From Flexamia atlantica (lineage: Eukaryota; Arthropoda; Insecta; Hemiptera; Cicadellidae), in assembly GCA_035578135.1 (NCBI GenBank), contig JAQJVK010000070.1:620001-684000 (forward strand): a stretch of DNA of 64,000 nucleotides. The letters run 5' to 3'. Position numbers and translations under genes: made by a program. Shown one piece after another: positions 12,833-26,049 of this stretch. The notes under the pieces were generated by a model. The model made no database searches, was not told the origin of the DNA, and saw only the letters and a program-made list of their open reading frames with translations. Positions within the stretch are counted from its first letter, which is position 1. Each line of letters starts with the position of its first letter.

Positions 12833-15182
12833 ACTTAGGTTTTGGAAATGTGGGTGATTAAATTAGTCGCTTTGCGATGTGCGGACAACGATTTGTCTAA
12901 GTATGACATGAAATATAAAATAAATACGGAAGTGTGCCAGCATGACGTACACATAGGGTGATAGAAGGACCAGAACCATAGTATTATACCCCTCAAAGTA
13001 CCGTCAAAACTTACGTTTTGGAAATACAAGTGTTTAAAATAGTCGCTTTGTATGTGTGGACAGCGATCCGCCTAAGTTTGACATGAAATATAAAATAAAT
13101 ACGGAAGTGTGCCAACATTACGTACACATAGGGTGATAGAATAGGACCAGAACTTCTGTATTATACCACCCAAGTTACCGTAAAAACTTAGGTTTTGGAA
13201 ATATGGCTGATTAAAGTAGTCGCATTGTGATGTGCGGACAGCGATTTGTCTAAGATTGACAGGAAATATAAAAAAATTCGGAAGTGTGCCAACATTACGT
13301 ATACATAGGGTGATAGAATAGGACCAGAACTTCTGTATTATACCACCCAAGTTACCTTAAAAATTTAGGTTTTGGAAATATGGGTGATTAAATTAGCCGC
13401 TATGAGATGTGCGGACAACGATTTGTCTAAGTTTGACATGAAATATAAAAATAAATACGGGATTGTGAATACATGACGTACACATATGGGTGTTAGAATA
13501 GGACCAGAACTATAGTATTATACCACTCAGGTTACCGTCAAAACTTAGGTTTTGGAAATATGGGTGATTAAAATAGTCGCTTTGGATGAGTGGACAGCGA
13601 TCCGCCTACTTTTGACATGAAATATAAAATAAATACGGAAGTGTGCCAACATGAGGTACACAAAGGGTGATAGAATAGGACCAGAACTTCTGTATTATAC
13701 AACCCAAGTTACCGTAAAAACTTAGGTTTTGGAAATATGGGAGATTAAATTAGTCGCTATGAGATGTGCGGACAACGATTTGTCTAAGTTTGACATGAAA
13801 TATAAAAATAAATACGGGATTTTGGATAAATGACGTACAGATAGGGTGATAGAATAGGACCAGAACTATAGTATTATACCACTCAGGTTACCCTCAAAAC
13901 TTAGGTTTTGGAAATATGGGTGATTAAAATAGTCGCTTTGGATGTGTGGACAGTGATCCGCCTAAGTTTGACATGAAATATAAAATAAATACGGAAGTGT
14001 GCCAACAAGACGTACATATAGGCTGATAGAATAGGACCAGAACTTCTCTATTATACCACCCAAGTTACCTTAAAAACTTAGGTTTTGGAAATATGGGTGA
14101 TTAAATTAGTCGCTATGCGATGTGCGGACAACGATTTTCCAAAGAATGACATGAAATATAAAAATAAATACGGAATTGTGGATGCATGAAGTTCACATTG
14201 GGTGATAAAATAGGACCAGAAATTTAGTATTATACCACTCAGGTTACCGTCAAAACTTAGGTTTTTGAAATACGGGTGATTAAAATAGTCGCTTTGGATG
14301 TGTGGACAGCGATCCGCCTACGTTTGACATGAAATATAGAATAAATACGGAGGTGTGCCAACATGACGTACACATAGGGTGATAGAATAGGACCAGAACT
14401 TCTGTATTATACCACCCAAGTTACCTTAAAAACTTAGGTTTTGGAAATGTGGGTGATTAAATTAGTCGCTTTGCGATGTGCGGACAACGATTTGTCTAAG
14501 TATGACATGAAATATAAAATAAATACGGAAGTGTGCCAGCATGACGTACACATAGGGTGATAGAAGGACCAGAACCATAGTATTATACCCCTCAAAGTAC
14601 CGTCAAAACTTACGTTTTGGAAATACAAGTGTTTAAAATAGTCGCTTTGTATGTGTGGACAGCGATCCGCCTAAGTTTGACATGAAATATAAAATAAATA
14701 CGGAAGTGTGCCAACATTACGTACACATAGGGTGATAGAATAGGACCAGAACTTCTGTATTATACCACCCAAGTTACCGTAAAAACTTAGGTTTTGGAAA
14801 TATGGCTGATTAAAGTAGTCGCATTGTGATGTGCGGACAGCGATTTGTCTAAGATTGACAGGAAATATAAAAAAATTCGGAAGTGTGCCAACATTACGTA
14901 TACATAGGGTGATAGAATAGGACCAGAACTTCTGTATTATACCACCCAAGTTACCTTAAAAATTTAGGTTTTGGAAATATGGGTGATTAAATTAGCCGCT
15001 ATGAGATGTGCGGACAACGATTTGTCTAAGTTTGACATGAAATATAAAAATAAATACGGGATTGTGAATACATGACGTACACATATGGGTGTTAGAATAG
15101 GACCAGAACTATAGTATTATACCACTCAGGTTACCGTCAAAACTTAGGTTTTGGAAATATGGGTGATTAAAATAGTCGCTTT
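11985..15182. repeat. Recent 9-monomer tandem duplication (1599 bp period)
   Basis: GGATGAGTGGACAGCG at 11985 recurs at 13584, and the sequence after it repeats with almost no change for the full 1599 bp. Private variants are shared, for example AATTAGCCGC at about 13390 and again at about 14989. The two copies part from each other at about 15188 (GGATGTGTGG). Left of 11985 they match only back to about 11962, so the crossover lay in this short stretch of shared monomer sequence. Confidence 0.88.
12833..14431. repeat. HOR unit 4 (9-monomer variant, 1599 bp)
   Basis: It starts like unit 1 (the minus-strand frame of the second monomer is identical), but jumps at about 13562-13584 into the tail of unit 3 (GGATGAGTGG, CTACTTTTGACATG). 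This unit is one copy of the 1599-bp tandem duplication described at 11985-15182. Confidence 0.85.
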
Positions 15183-16745
15183 GGATGTGTGGACAGCGAT
15201 CCGCCTAAATTTGACATGAAATATAAAATAAATACGGAAGTGTGCCAACAAGACGTACACATAAGCTGATAGAATAGGACCAGAACTTCTGTATTATACC
15301 ACCCAAGTTACCATAAAAACTTAGGTTTTGGAAATATGGGTGATTAAATTAGTCGCTATGCGATGTTCGGACAACGATTTGTCTAAGTATGACATGAAAT
15401 ATAAAAATAAATACGGAAGTGTGCCAATATTACGTATACATAGGGTGATAGAATAGGACCAGAACTTCTGTATTATACCACCCAAGTTACCTTAAAAACT
15501 TAGGTTTTGGAAATTTGGCTGATTAAAGTAGTGGCATTGCGATGTGCGGACAACGATTTGTCTAGTTATGAAATGAAATATAAAAATAAATACGGGATTG
15601 TGAATACATGACGTACATATAGGGTGATAGAATAGGACCATAACTATAGTATTATACCACTCAGGTTACCGTCAAAACTTAGGTTTTGGAAATATGGGTG
15701 ATTAAATTAGTCGCTATGCGATGTGCGGACAACGATTTGTCTAGGTATGACATGAAATATAAAAATAAATACGGAAGTGTGCCAACATTACGTACACATA
15801 GGGTGATTGAAAAGGACCAGAACTTCTGTATTATACCACCCAAGTTACCGTCAAAACTTACGTTTTGGAAATACAAGTGATGAAAATAGTCGCTTTGTAT
15901 GTGTGGACAGCGATCCGCCTAAGTTTGACATGAAATATAAAATAAATACGGAAGTGTGCCAACATGACGTATACATAGGATGATAGAATAGGACCAAAAC
16001 TTTACTACTATACGACCCAAGTTACCTTAAAAACTTAGGTTTTGGAAATATGGGTGATTAAAATAGTCGCTATGCGAAGTGCGAATAACAATTTGTCAAA
16101 GAATGACATGAAATATAAAAATAAATACGGAATTGTGGATACATGACGTTCACATAGGGCGATAAAATGGGACCAGAAATTTAGTATTATACCACTCCGG
16201 TTACCGTCAAAACTTAGGTTTTAGAAATACGGGTGATTAAAATAGTCACTTTGGATGTGTGGACAGCGTTCCGCCTACGTTTGACATGAAATATAAAATA
16301 AATACGGAAGTGTGCCAACATAACGTACACAAAGGGTGATAGAATAGGACCAGAACTTCTGTATTATACAACCCAAGTTACCGTAAAAAACTTAGGTTTT
16401 GGAAATATGGGTGATTAAATTAGTCGCTATGAGATGTGCGGACAACGATTTGTCTAAGTTTGACATGAAATATAAAAATAAATACGGGATTGTGAATACA
16501 TGACGTACACATAGGGTGATAGAAAAGGCCCATAACTATAGTATTATACCACTCAGGTTACCGTCAAAACTTAGGTTTTGGAAATATGGGTGATTAAAAT
16601 AGTCGCTTTGGATGTGTGGACAGCGATCCGCCTAAATTTGACATGAAATATAAAATAAATACGGAAGTGTGCCAACAAGACGTACACATAGGCTGATAGA
16701 ATAGGACCAGAACTTCTGTATTATACCACCCAAGTTACCTTAAAA
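14432..16745. repeat. HOR unit 5 (13-monomer variant, 2314 bp)
   Basis: The first 1245 bp keep the spacing of unit 1 and share its markers. Later the unit carries about two extra monomers (about 16260-16630) with CAGCGTTCCGCC, a 6-A run in the linker and AAAGGCCCATAAC, before returning to the usual end. Confidence 0.82.
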
Positions 16746-18877
16746 ACTTAGGTTTTGGAAATGTGGGTGATTAAATTAGTCGCTTTGCGATGTGCGGACA
16801 ACGATTTGTCTAAGTATGACAGGAAATATAAAATAAATACGGAAGTGTGCCAGCATGACGTACACATAGGGTGATAGAAGGACCAGAACCATAGTATTAT
16901 ACCCCTCAAAGTACCGTCAAAACTTACGTTTTGGAAATACAAGTGTTTAAAATAGTCGCTTTGTATGTGTGGACAGCGATCCGCCTAAGTTTGACATGAA
17001 ATATAAAATAAATACGGAAGTGTGCCAACATTACGTACACATAGGGTGATAGAATAGGACCAGAACTTCTGTATTATACCACCCAAGTTACCGTAAAAAC
17101 TTAGGTTTTGGAAATATGGCTGATTAAAGTAGTCGCATTGTGATGTCCGGACAGCGATTTGTTTAAGATTGACAGGAAATATAAAAAAATTCGGAAGTGT
17201 GCCAACATTACGTATACATAGGGTGATAGAATAGGACCAGAACTTCTGTATTATACCACCCAAGTTACCTTAAAAATTTAGGTTTTGGAAATATGGGTGA
17301 TTAAATTAGTCGCTATGAGATGTGCGGACAACGATTTGTCTAAGTTTGACATGAAATATAAAAATAAATACGGGATTGTGAATACATGACGTACACATAT
17401 GGGTGTTATAATAGGACCAGAACTATAGTATTATACCACTCAGGTTACCGTCAAAACTTAGGTTTTGGAAATATGGGTGATTAAAATAGTCGCTTTGGAT
17501 GTGTGGACAGCGATCCGCCTAAATTTGACATGAAATATAAAATAAATACGGAAGTGTGCCAACAAGACGTACACATAAGCTGATAGAATAGGACCAGAAC
17601 TTCTGTATTATACCACCCAAGTTACCTTAAAAACTTAGGTTTTGGAAATATGGGTGATTAAAAGAGTTGCTTTGTATGTGTGGACAGCGATCCGCCTAAG
17701 TTTGACATGAAATGTAAAAAAAATACGGAAGTGTGCCAACATGACGTACACTTAGGATGATAGAATAGGACCAAAACTTTACTACTATACGAACCAAGTT
17801 ACCTTAAAAACTTAGGTTTTGGAAATATGGGTGATTAAAATAGTCGCTATGCGATGTGCGGACAACAATTTTTCAAAGAATGACATGAAATATAAAAATA
17901 AATACGGAATTGTGGATACATGACGTTCACATAGGGCGATAAAATGGGACCAGAAATTTAGTATTATACCACTCAGTTTACCGTCAAAACTTAGGTTTTT
18001 GAAATACGGGTGATTAAAATAGTCGCTTTGGATGTGTGGACAGCGATCCGCCTACGTTTGACATGAAATATAAAATAAATACGGAAGTGTGCCAACATGA
18101 GGTACACAAAGGGTGATAGAATAGGACCAGAACTTCTGTATTATACAACCCAAGTTACCGTAAAAACTTAGGTTTTGGAAATATGGGAGATTAAATTAGT
18201 CGCTATGAGATGTGCGGACAACGATTTGTCTAAGTTTGACATGAAATATAAAAATAAATACGGGATTTTGGATAAATGACGTACAGATAGGGTGATAGAA
18301 TAGGACCAGAACTATAGTATTATACCACTCAGGTTACGCTCAAAACTTAGGTTTTGGAAATATGGGTGATTAAAATAGTCGCTTTGGATGTGTGGACAGC
18401 GATCCGCCTAAGTTTGACATGAAATATAAAATAAATACGGAAGTGTGCCAACAAGACGTACATATAGGCTGATAGAATAGGACCAGAACTTCTGTATTAT
18501 ACCACCCAAGTTACCTTAAAAACTTAGGTTTTGGAAATATTGGTGATTAAATTAGTCGCTATGCGATGTGCGGACAACGATTTTCCAAAGAATGACATGA
18601 AATATAAAAATAAATACGGAATTGTGGATACATGAAGTTCACATTGGGTGATAAAATAGGACCAGAAATTTAGTATTATACCACTCAGGTTACCGTCAAA
18701 ACTTAGGTTTTTGAAATACGGGTGATTAAAATAGTCGCTTTGGATGTGTGGACAGCGATCCGCCTACGTTTGACATGAAATATAGAATAAATACGGAGGT
18801 GTGCCAACATGACGTACACATAGGGTGATAGAATAGGACCAGAACTTCTGTATTATACCACCCAAGTTACCTTAAAA
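16746..18877. repeat. HOR unit 6 (12-monomer variant, 2132 bp)
   Basis: It parallels unit 3 at an offset of 6044-6045 bp, including the switch to the alternative tail at 17656 (unit 3: 11611). It has private changes such as GTCCGGACAGCG near 17146 and CAATTTTTCAAAG near 17870. Confidence 0.85.
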
Positions 18878-21549
18878 ACTTAGGTTTTGGAAATGTGGGT
18901 GATTAAATTAGTCGCTTTGCGATGTGCGGACAACGATTTGTCTAAGTATGACATGAAATATAAAATAAATACGGAAGTGTGCCAGCATGACGTACACATA
19001 GGGTGATAGAAGGACCAGAACCATAGTATTATACCCCTCAAAGTACCGTCAAAACTTACGTTTTGGAAATACAAGTGTTTAAAATAGTCGCTTTGTATGT
19101 GTGGACAGCGATCCGCCTAAGTTTGACATGAAATATAAAAAAATTCGGAAGTGTGCCAACATTACGTATACATAGGGTGATAGAATAAGACCAGAACTTC
19201 TGTATTATACCACCCAAGTTACCTTAAAAATTTAGGTTTTGGAAATATGGGTGATTAAATTAGTCGCTATGAGATGTGCGGACAACGATTTGTCTAAGTT
19301 TGACATGAAATATAAAAATAAATACGGGATTGTGAATACATGACGTACACATATGGGTGTTAGAATAGGACCAGAACTATAGTATTATACCACTCAGGTT
19401 ACCGTCAAAACTTAGGTTTTGGAAATATGGGTGATTAAAATAGTCGCTTTGGATGTGTGGACAGCGATCCGCCTAAATTTGACATGAAATATAAAATAAA
19501 TACGGAAGTGTGCCAACAAGACGTACACATAAGCTGATAGAATAGGACCAGAACTTCTGTATTATACCACCCAAGTTACCTTAAAAACTTAGGTTTTGGA
19601 AATATGGGTGATTAAATTAGTCGCTATGCGATGTTCGGACAACGATTTGTCTAAGTATGACATGAAATATAAAAATAAATACGGAAGTGTGCCAATATTA
19701 CGTATACATAGGGTGATAGAATAGGACCAGAACTTCTGTATTATACCACCCAAGTTACCTTAAAAACTTAGGTTTTGGAAATTTGGCTGATTAAAGTAGT
19801 GGCATTGCGATGTGCGGACAACGATTTGTCTAATTATGAAATGAAATATAAAAATAAATACGGGATTGTGAATACATGACGTACATATAGGGTGATAGAA
19901 TAGGACCATAACTATAGTATTATACCACTCAGGTTACCGTCAAAACTTAGGTTTTGGAAATATGGGTGATTAAATTAGTCGCTATGCGATGTGCGGACAA
20001 CGATTTGTCTAGGTATGACATGAAATATAAAAATAAATACGGAAGTGTGCCAACATTACGTACACATAGGGTGATTGAAAAGGACCAGAACTTCTGTATT
20101 ATACCACCCAAGTTACCGTCAAAACTTACGTTTTGGAAATACAAGTGATTAAAATAGTCGCTTTGTATGTGTGGACAGCGATCCGCCTAAGTTTGACATG
20201 AAATATAAAATAAATACGGAAGTGTGCCAACATGACGTACACATAGGATGATAGAATAGGACCAAAACTTTACTACTATACGACCCAAGTTACCTTAAAA
20301 ACTTAGGTTTTGGAAATATGGGTGATTAAAATAGTCGCTATGCGATGTGCGAATAACAATTTGTCAAAGAATGACATGAAATATAAAAATAAATACGGAA
20401 TTGTGGATACATGACGTTCACATAGGGCGATAAAATGGGACCAGAAATTTAGTATTATACCACTCAGTTTACCGTCAAAACTTAGGTTTTTGAAATACGG
20501 GTGATTAAAATAGTCGCTTTGGATGTGTGGACAGCGATCCGCCTACGTTTGACATGAAATATAAAATAAATACGGAAGTGTGCCAACATGAGGTACACAA
20601 AGGGTGATAGAATAGGACCAGAACTTCTGTATTATACAACCCAAGTTACCGTAAAAACTTAGGTTTTGGAAATATGGGAGATTAAATTAGTCGCTATGAG
20701 ATGTGCGGACAACGATTTGTCTAAGTTTGACATGAAATATAAAAATAAATACGGGATTTTGGATAAATGACGTACAGATAGGGTGATAGAATAGGACCAG
20801 AACTATAGTATTATACCACTCAGGTTACCCTCAAAACTTAGGTTTTGGAAATATGGGTGATTAAAATAGTCGCTTTGGATGTGTGGACAGCGATCCGCCT
20901 AAGTTTGACATGAAATATAAAATAAATACGGAAGTGTGCCAACAAGACGTAAATATAGGCTGATAGAATAGGACCAGAACTTCTGTATTATACCACCCAA
21001 GTTACCTTAAAAACTTAGGTTTTGGAAATATGGGTGATTAAATTAGTCGCTATGCGATGTTCGGACAACGATTTGTCTAAGTATGACATGAAATATAAAA
21101 ATAAATACGGAAGTGTGCCAATATTACGTATACATAGGGTGATAGAATAGGACCAGAACTTCTGTATTATACCACCCAAGTTACCTTAAAAACTTAGGTT
21201 TTGGAAATTTGGCTGATTAAAGTAGTGGCATTGCGATGTGCGGACAACGATTTGTCTAATTATGAAATGAAATATAAAAATAAATACGGGATTGTGAATA
21301 CATGACGTACATATAGGGTGATAGAATAGGACCATAACTATAGTATTATACCACTCAGGTTACCGTCAAAACTTAGGTTTTGGAAATATGGGTGATTAAT
21401 TTAGTCGCTATGCGATGTGCGGACAACGATTTGTCTAGGTATGACATGAAATATAAAAATAAATACGGAAGTGTGCCAACATTACGTACACATAGGGTGA
21501 TTGAAAAGGACCAGAACTTCTGTATTATATTACCCGAGTTACCGTAAAA
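18878..21549. repeat. HOR unit 7, rearranged and terminal (about 15 monomers)
   Basis: It begins with the anchor monomer but lost exactly one monomer at about 19130. It then runs through unit-1-like sequence, picks up the alternative tail at about 20460 (ATGAGGTACACAAAGGG), and returns to unit-1-like monomers at about 21050. The HOR signal stops where a diverged linker (ATATTACCCGAGTTACC) is reached at about 21528. Confidence 0.8.
19054..19229 (+). repeat. Fused monomer marking loss of one monomer
   Basis: The left part (TTTGTATGTGTGG, ATCCGCC) matches the second monomer of HOR unit 1, while the right part (AAAAAAATTCGGAAGTG, GTATACATAGG) matches the third. The switch falls in the A-rich segment after GACATGAAATAT. 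Downstream markers lie 1067 bp from the anchor instead of 1245 bp, a loss of 178 bp, one monomer. Confidence 0.82.
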
Positions 21550-24500
21550 ACTTAGGTTTTGGAAATTTGGCTGATTAAAGTAGTCGCATTGCGATGTTCG
21601 ACAGCGATTTGTCTAAGTTTGACATGAAATATAAAATAAATACGGAAGTGTGCCAACATTACGTACACAAAGGGTGATAGAACAGGACCAGAACTTCTGT
21701 ATTATACAACCCAAGTTACCGTAAAAACTTAGGTTTTGGAAATATGGGTGATTAAATTAGTCGCTATGAGATGTGCAGACAACGATTTGTCTAAGTTTGA
21801 CATGAAATATAAAAATAAATACGGGATTGTGAATACATGACGTACACATAGGGTGATAGAATAGGACCATAACTATAGTATTATACCACTCAGGTTACCG
21901 TAAAAACTTAGGTTTTGGAAATATGGGTGATTAAAATAGTCGCTTTGGATGTGTGGACAGCGATCCGCCTATGTTTGACATGAAATATAAAATAAATACG
22001 GAAGTGTGCCAACATGACGTACACATAGGCTGATAGAATTGGACCAGAACATCTGTATTATACCACCCAAGTTACCTTAAAAACTTAGGTTTTGGAAATG
22101 TGGCTGATTAAAGTAGTCGCATTGCGATGTGCGGACAACGATTTGTCTAAGTATGACATGAAATATAAAAATAAATACGGAAGTGTGCCAACATTACGTA
22201 CACATAGGGTGATAGAAAAGGACCAGGACTTCTGTATTATACCACCCAAGTTACCGTAAAAACTTAGGTTTTGGAAATATGGCTGATTAAAGTAGTCGCT
22301 TTGCGATGTGCGGACAGCGATTTGTCTAAGTTTGACATGAAATATAAAAAAATACGGAAGTGTGCCAACATTACGTACACATAGGGTGATAGAATAGGAC
22401 CAGAACTTCTGTATTATACCACCCAAGTTACAGTAAAAACTTCGGTTTTGGAAATATGGCTGATTAAAGTAGTCGCATTGCGATGTGCGGACAGCGATTT
22501 GTCTAAGTTTGACATGACATTAAAAAAATACGGAAGTGTGCCAACATGACTTACACATAGGATGATAGAATATGACCAGAACTTTACTACTATACCACCC
22601 AAGTTACCTTAAAAACTTAGGTTTTGGAAATATGGGTGATTAAATTAGTCGCTATGCGATGTGCGGACTACGATTTGTCTAAGTATGACATGAAATATAA
22701 AAATTAATACGGAATTATGGATACATGACGTTCACATAGGGTGATAAAATAGGACCAGAAATTTAGTATTATACCACTCAGGTTACCGTCAAAACTTAGG
22801 TTTTAGAAATACGGGTGATTAAAATAGTCACTTTGGATGTGTGGACAGCGATCCGCCTACGTTTGACATGAAATATAAAATAAATACGGAAGTGTGCCAA
22901 CATTACGTACACATAGGGTGATAGAATAGGACCAAAACACCTGCATTATACCACCCAAGTTACCGTAAAAACTTAGGTTTTGGAAATATGGCTTATAAAA
23001 GTAGTCGCATTGCGATGTGCGGACAGCGATTTGTATAAGTTTGATATGAAATATAAAAAAATTCGGAAGTGTGCCAACATTACGTACACATAGGGTGATA
23101 GAATAGGACCAAAACTATAGTATTATACCACTCAAGTTACCGTCAAAACTTACGTTTTGGAAATACTAGTGATTAAAATAGTCGCTTTGTATGTGTGGAC
23201 AGCGATCCGCCTAAGTTTTACATGAAATATAAAATAAATACGGAAGTGTGCCAACATTACGTACACATAGGGTGATAGAATAGGACCAAAACACCTGCAT
23301 TATACCACCCAAGTTACCGTAAAAACTTAGGTTTTGGAAATATGGCTTATAAAAGTAGTCGCATTGCGATGTGCGGACAGCGATTTGTATAAGTTTGATA
23401 TGAAATATAAAAAAATTCGGAAGTGTGCCAACATTACGTACACAAAGGGTGATAGAATAAGACCAGAACATCTGTATTATACCATCCAAATTACCGTAAA
23501 AACTTAGGTTTTGGAAAAATGGGTGATTAAAGTAGTCGCTTTGCGATGTGCGGACAGCGATTTGTCTAAGTTTGACATGAAATATAAATTAAATAAGGAA
23601 GTGTGCCAGCATGACGTACACATAGGGTGATAGAATAAGACCAGAACTATAGTATTATACCCCTCAAGTTACCGTCAAAACTTACGTTTTGGAAATACAA
23701 GTGATTAAAATAGTCGCTTTGTATGTGTGGACAGCGATCCGCCTAAGTTTGACATGAAATATAAATTAAATACGGAAGTTTGCCAACATGACGTACACAT
23801 GGGATGATAGAATAGGTCCAAAACTTTACTAATATACGACCCAAGTTTCCTTAAAAACTTAGGTTTTGGAAATATGGGTGATTAAAATGGTCGCTATGCG
23901 ATGTGCGGACAACAATTTGTCAAAGAATGACATGAAATATAAAAATAAATACGGAATTGTGGATACATGACGTTCACATAGGGCGATAAAATGGGACCAG
24001 AAATTTAGTATTATACCACTCAGGTTACCGTCAAAACTTAGGTTTTAGAAATACGGGTGATTAAAATAGTCACTTTGGATGTGTGGACAGCGATCCGCCT
24101 ACGTTTGACATGAAATATAAAATAAATACGGAAGTGTGCCAACATGACGTACACAAAGGGTGATAGAATAGGACCAGAACTTCTGTATTATACAACCCAA
24201 GTTACCGTAAAAACTTAGGTTTTGGAAATATGGGTGATTAAATTAGTCGCTATGAGATGTGCAGACAACGATTTGTCTAAGTTTGACATGAAATATAAAA
24301 ATAAATACGGGATTGTGAATACATGACGTACACATAGGGTGATAGAATAGGACCATAACTATAGTATTATACCACTCAGGTTACCGTAAAAACTTAGGTT
24401 TTGGAAATATGGGTGATTAAAATAGTCGCTTTGGATGTGTGGACAGCGATCCGCCTATGTTTGACATGAAATATAAAATAAATACGGAAGTGTGCCAACA

Positions 24501-26049
24501 TGACGTACACATAGGCTGATAGAATTGGACTAGAACATCTGTATTATACCACCCAAGTTACCTTAAAAACTTAGGTTTTGGAAATATGGCTGATTAAAGT
24601 AGTCGCATTGCGATGTGCGGACAACGATTTGTCTAAGTATGACATGAAATATAAAAATAAATACGGAAGTGTGCCAACATTACGTGCACATAGGATGATA
24701 GAAAAGGACCAGGACTTCTGTATTATACCACCCAAGTTACCGTAAAAACTTAGGTTTTGGAAATATGGCTGATTAAAGTAGTCGCTTTGCGATGTGCGGA
24801 CAGCGATTTGTCTAAGTTTGACATGAAATATAAAAAAATACGGAAGTGTGCCAACATTACGTACACATAGGGTGATAGAATAGGACCAGAACTTCTGTAT
24901 TATACCACCCAAGTTACAGTAAAAACTTCGGTTTTGGAAATATGGCTGATTAAAGTAGTCGCATTGCGATGTGCGGACAGCGATTTGTCTAAGTTTGACA
25001 TGAAATATAAAATAAATACGGAAGTGTGCCAACATGACGTACACATAGGATGATAGAATAGGACCAGAACCTTAGTACTATACCACCCAAGTTACCTTAA
25101 AAACTTAGGTTTTGGAAATATGGGTGATTAAATTAGTCGCTATGCGATGTGCGGACAACGATTTGTCTAAGTATGACATGAATTATAAAAATAAATACGG
25201 AAGTGTGCCAACATTACGTACACAAAGGGTGATAGAATAAGACCAGAACTTCTGTATTATACCATCCAAGTTACCGTAAAAACTTAGGTTTTGGAAATAT
25301 GGGTGATTAAAGTAGTCGCTTTGCGATGTGCGGACAGCGATTTGTCTAAGTTTGACATAAAATATATAAAATAAATACGGAAGTGTGCCAGCATGACGTA
25401 CACATAGGGTGATAGAATAGGCCCAGAACTATAGTATTATACCCCTCAAGTTACCGTCAAAACTTACGTTTTGGAAATACAAGTGATTAAAATAGTCGCT
25501 TTGTATGTGTGGACAGCGATCCGCCTAAGTTTGACATGAAATATAAAATAAATACGGAAGTTTGCCAACATGACGTACACATAGGATGATAGAATAGGAC
25601 CAAAACTTTACTAATATACGACCCAAGTTACCTCAAAAACGTAGGTTTTGGAAATATGGGTGATTAAAATGGTCGCTATGCGATGTGCGGACAACAATTT
25701 GTCAAAGAATGACATGAAATATAAAATTAAATACGGAATTGTGGATACATGACGTTCACATAGGGCGATAAAATGGGACCAGAAATTTAGTATTATACCA
25801 CTCAGGTTACCGTCAAAACTTAGGTTTTAGAAATACGGGTGATTAAAATAGTCACTTTGGATGAGTGGACAGCGATCCGCCTACGTTTGACATGAAATAT
25901 AAAATAAATACGGAAGTGTGCCAACATGACGTACACAAAGGGTGATAGAATAGGACCAGATCTTCTGTATTATACAACCCAAGTTACCGTAAAAACTTAG
26001 GTTTTGGAAATATGGGTGATTAAATTAGACGCTATGAGATGTGCAGACA
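21550..26049. repeat. Mixed domain with 10- and 14-monomer relations
   Basis: The marker GTGCAGACAACG occurs at 21773, 24259 and 26041, that is 2486 bp (14 monomers) and 1782 bp (10 monomers) apart. About 900 bp around each marker is closely similar. Between these blocks the monomers differ. No gene is present. Confidence 0.78.
22860..23570. repeat. Two-monomer duplication (354 bp period)
   Basis: ACCAAAACACCTGCATTATACC starts at 22931 and 23285. Both are followed by the private variants GGCTTATAAAAGTAG and TTGATATGAAATAT. The two-monomer spacing and shared rare variants indicate a local duplication. Confidence 0.75.

Noticed and set aside
24571..25044. 157-codon minus-strand open frame, longest of dozens like it, as a gene
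   Set aside because: It is simply satellite read through nearly three monomers. The same peptide recurs every 59 residues, starts and stops depend on point changes, and no domain, promoter or codon bias is seen.
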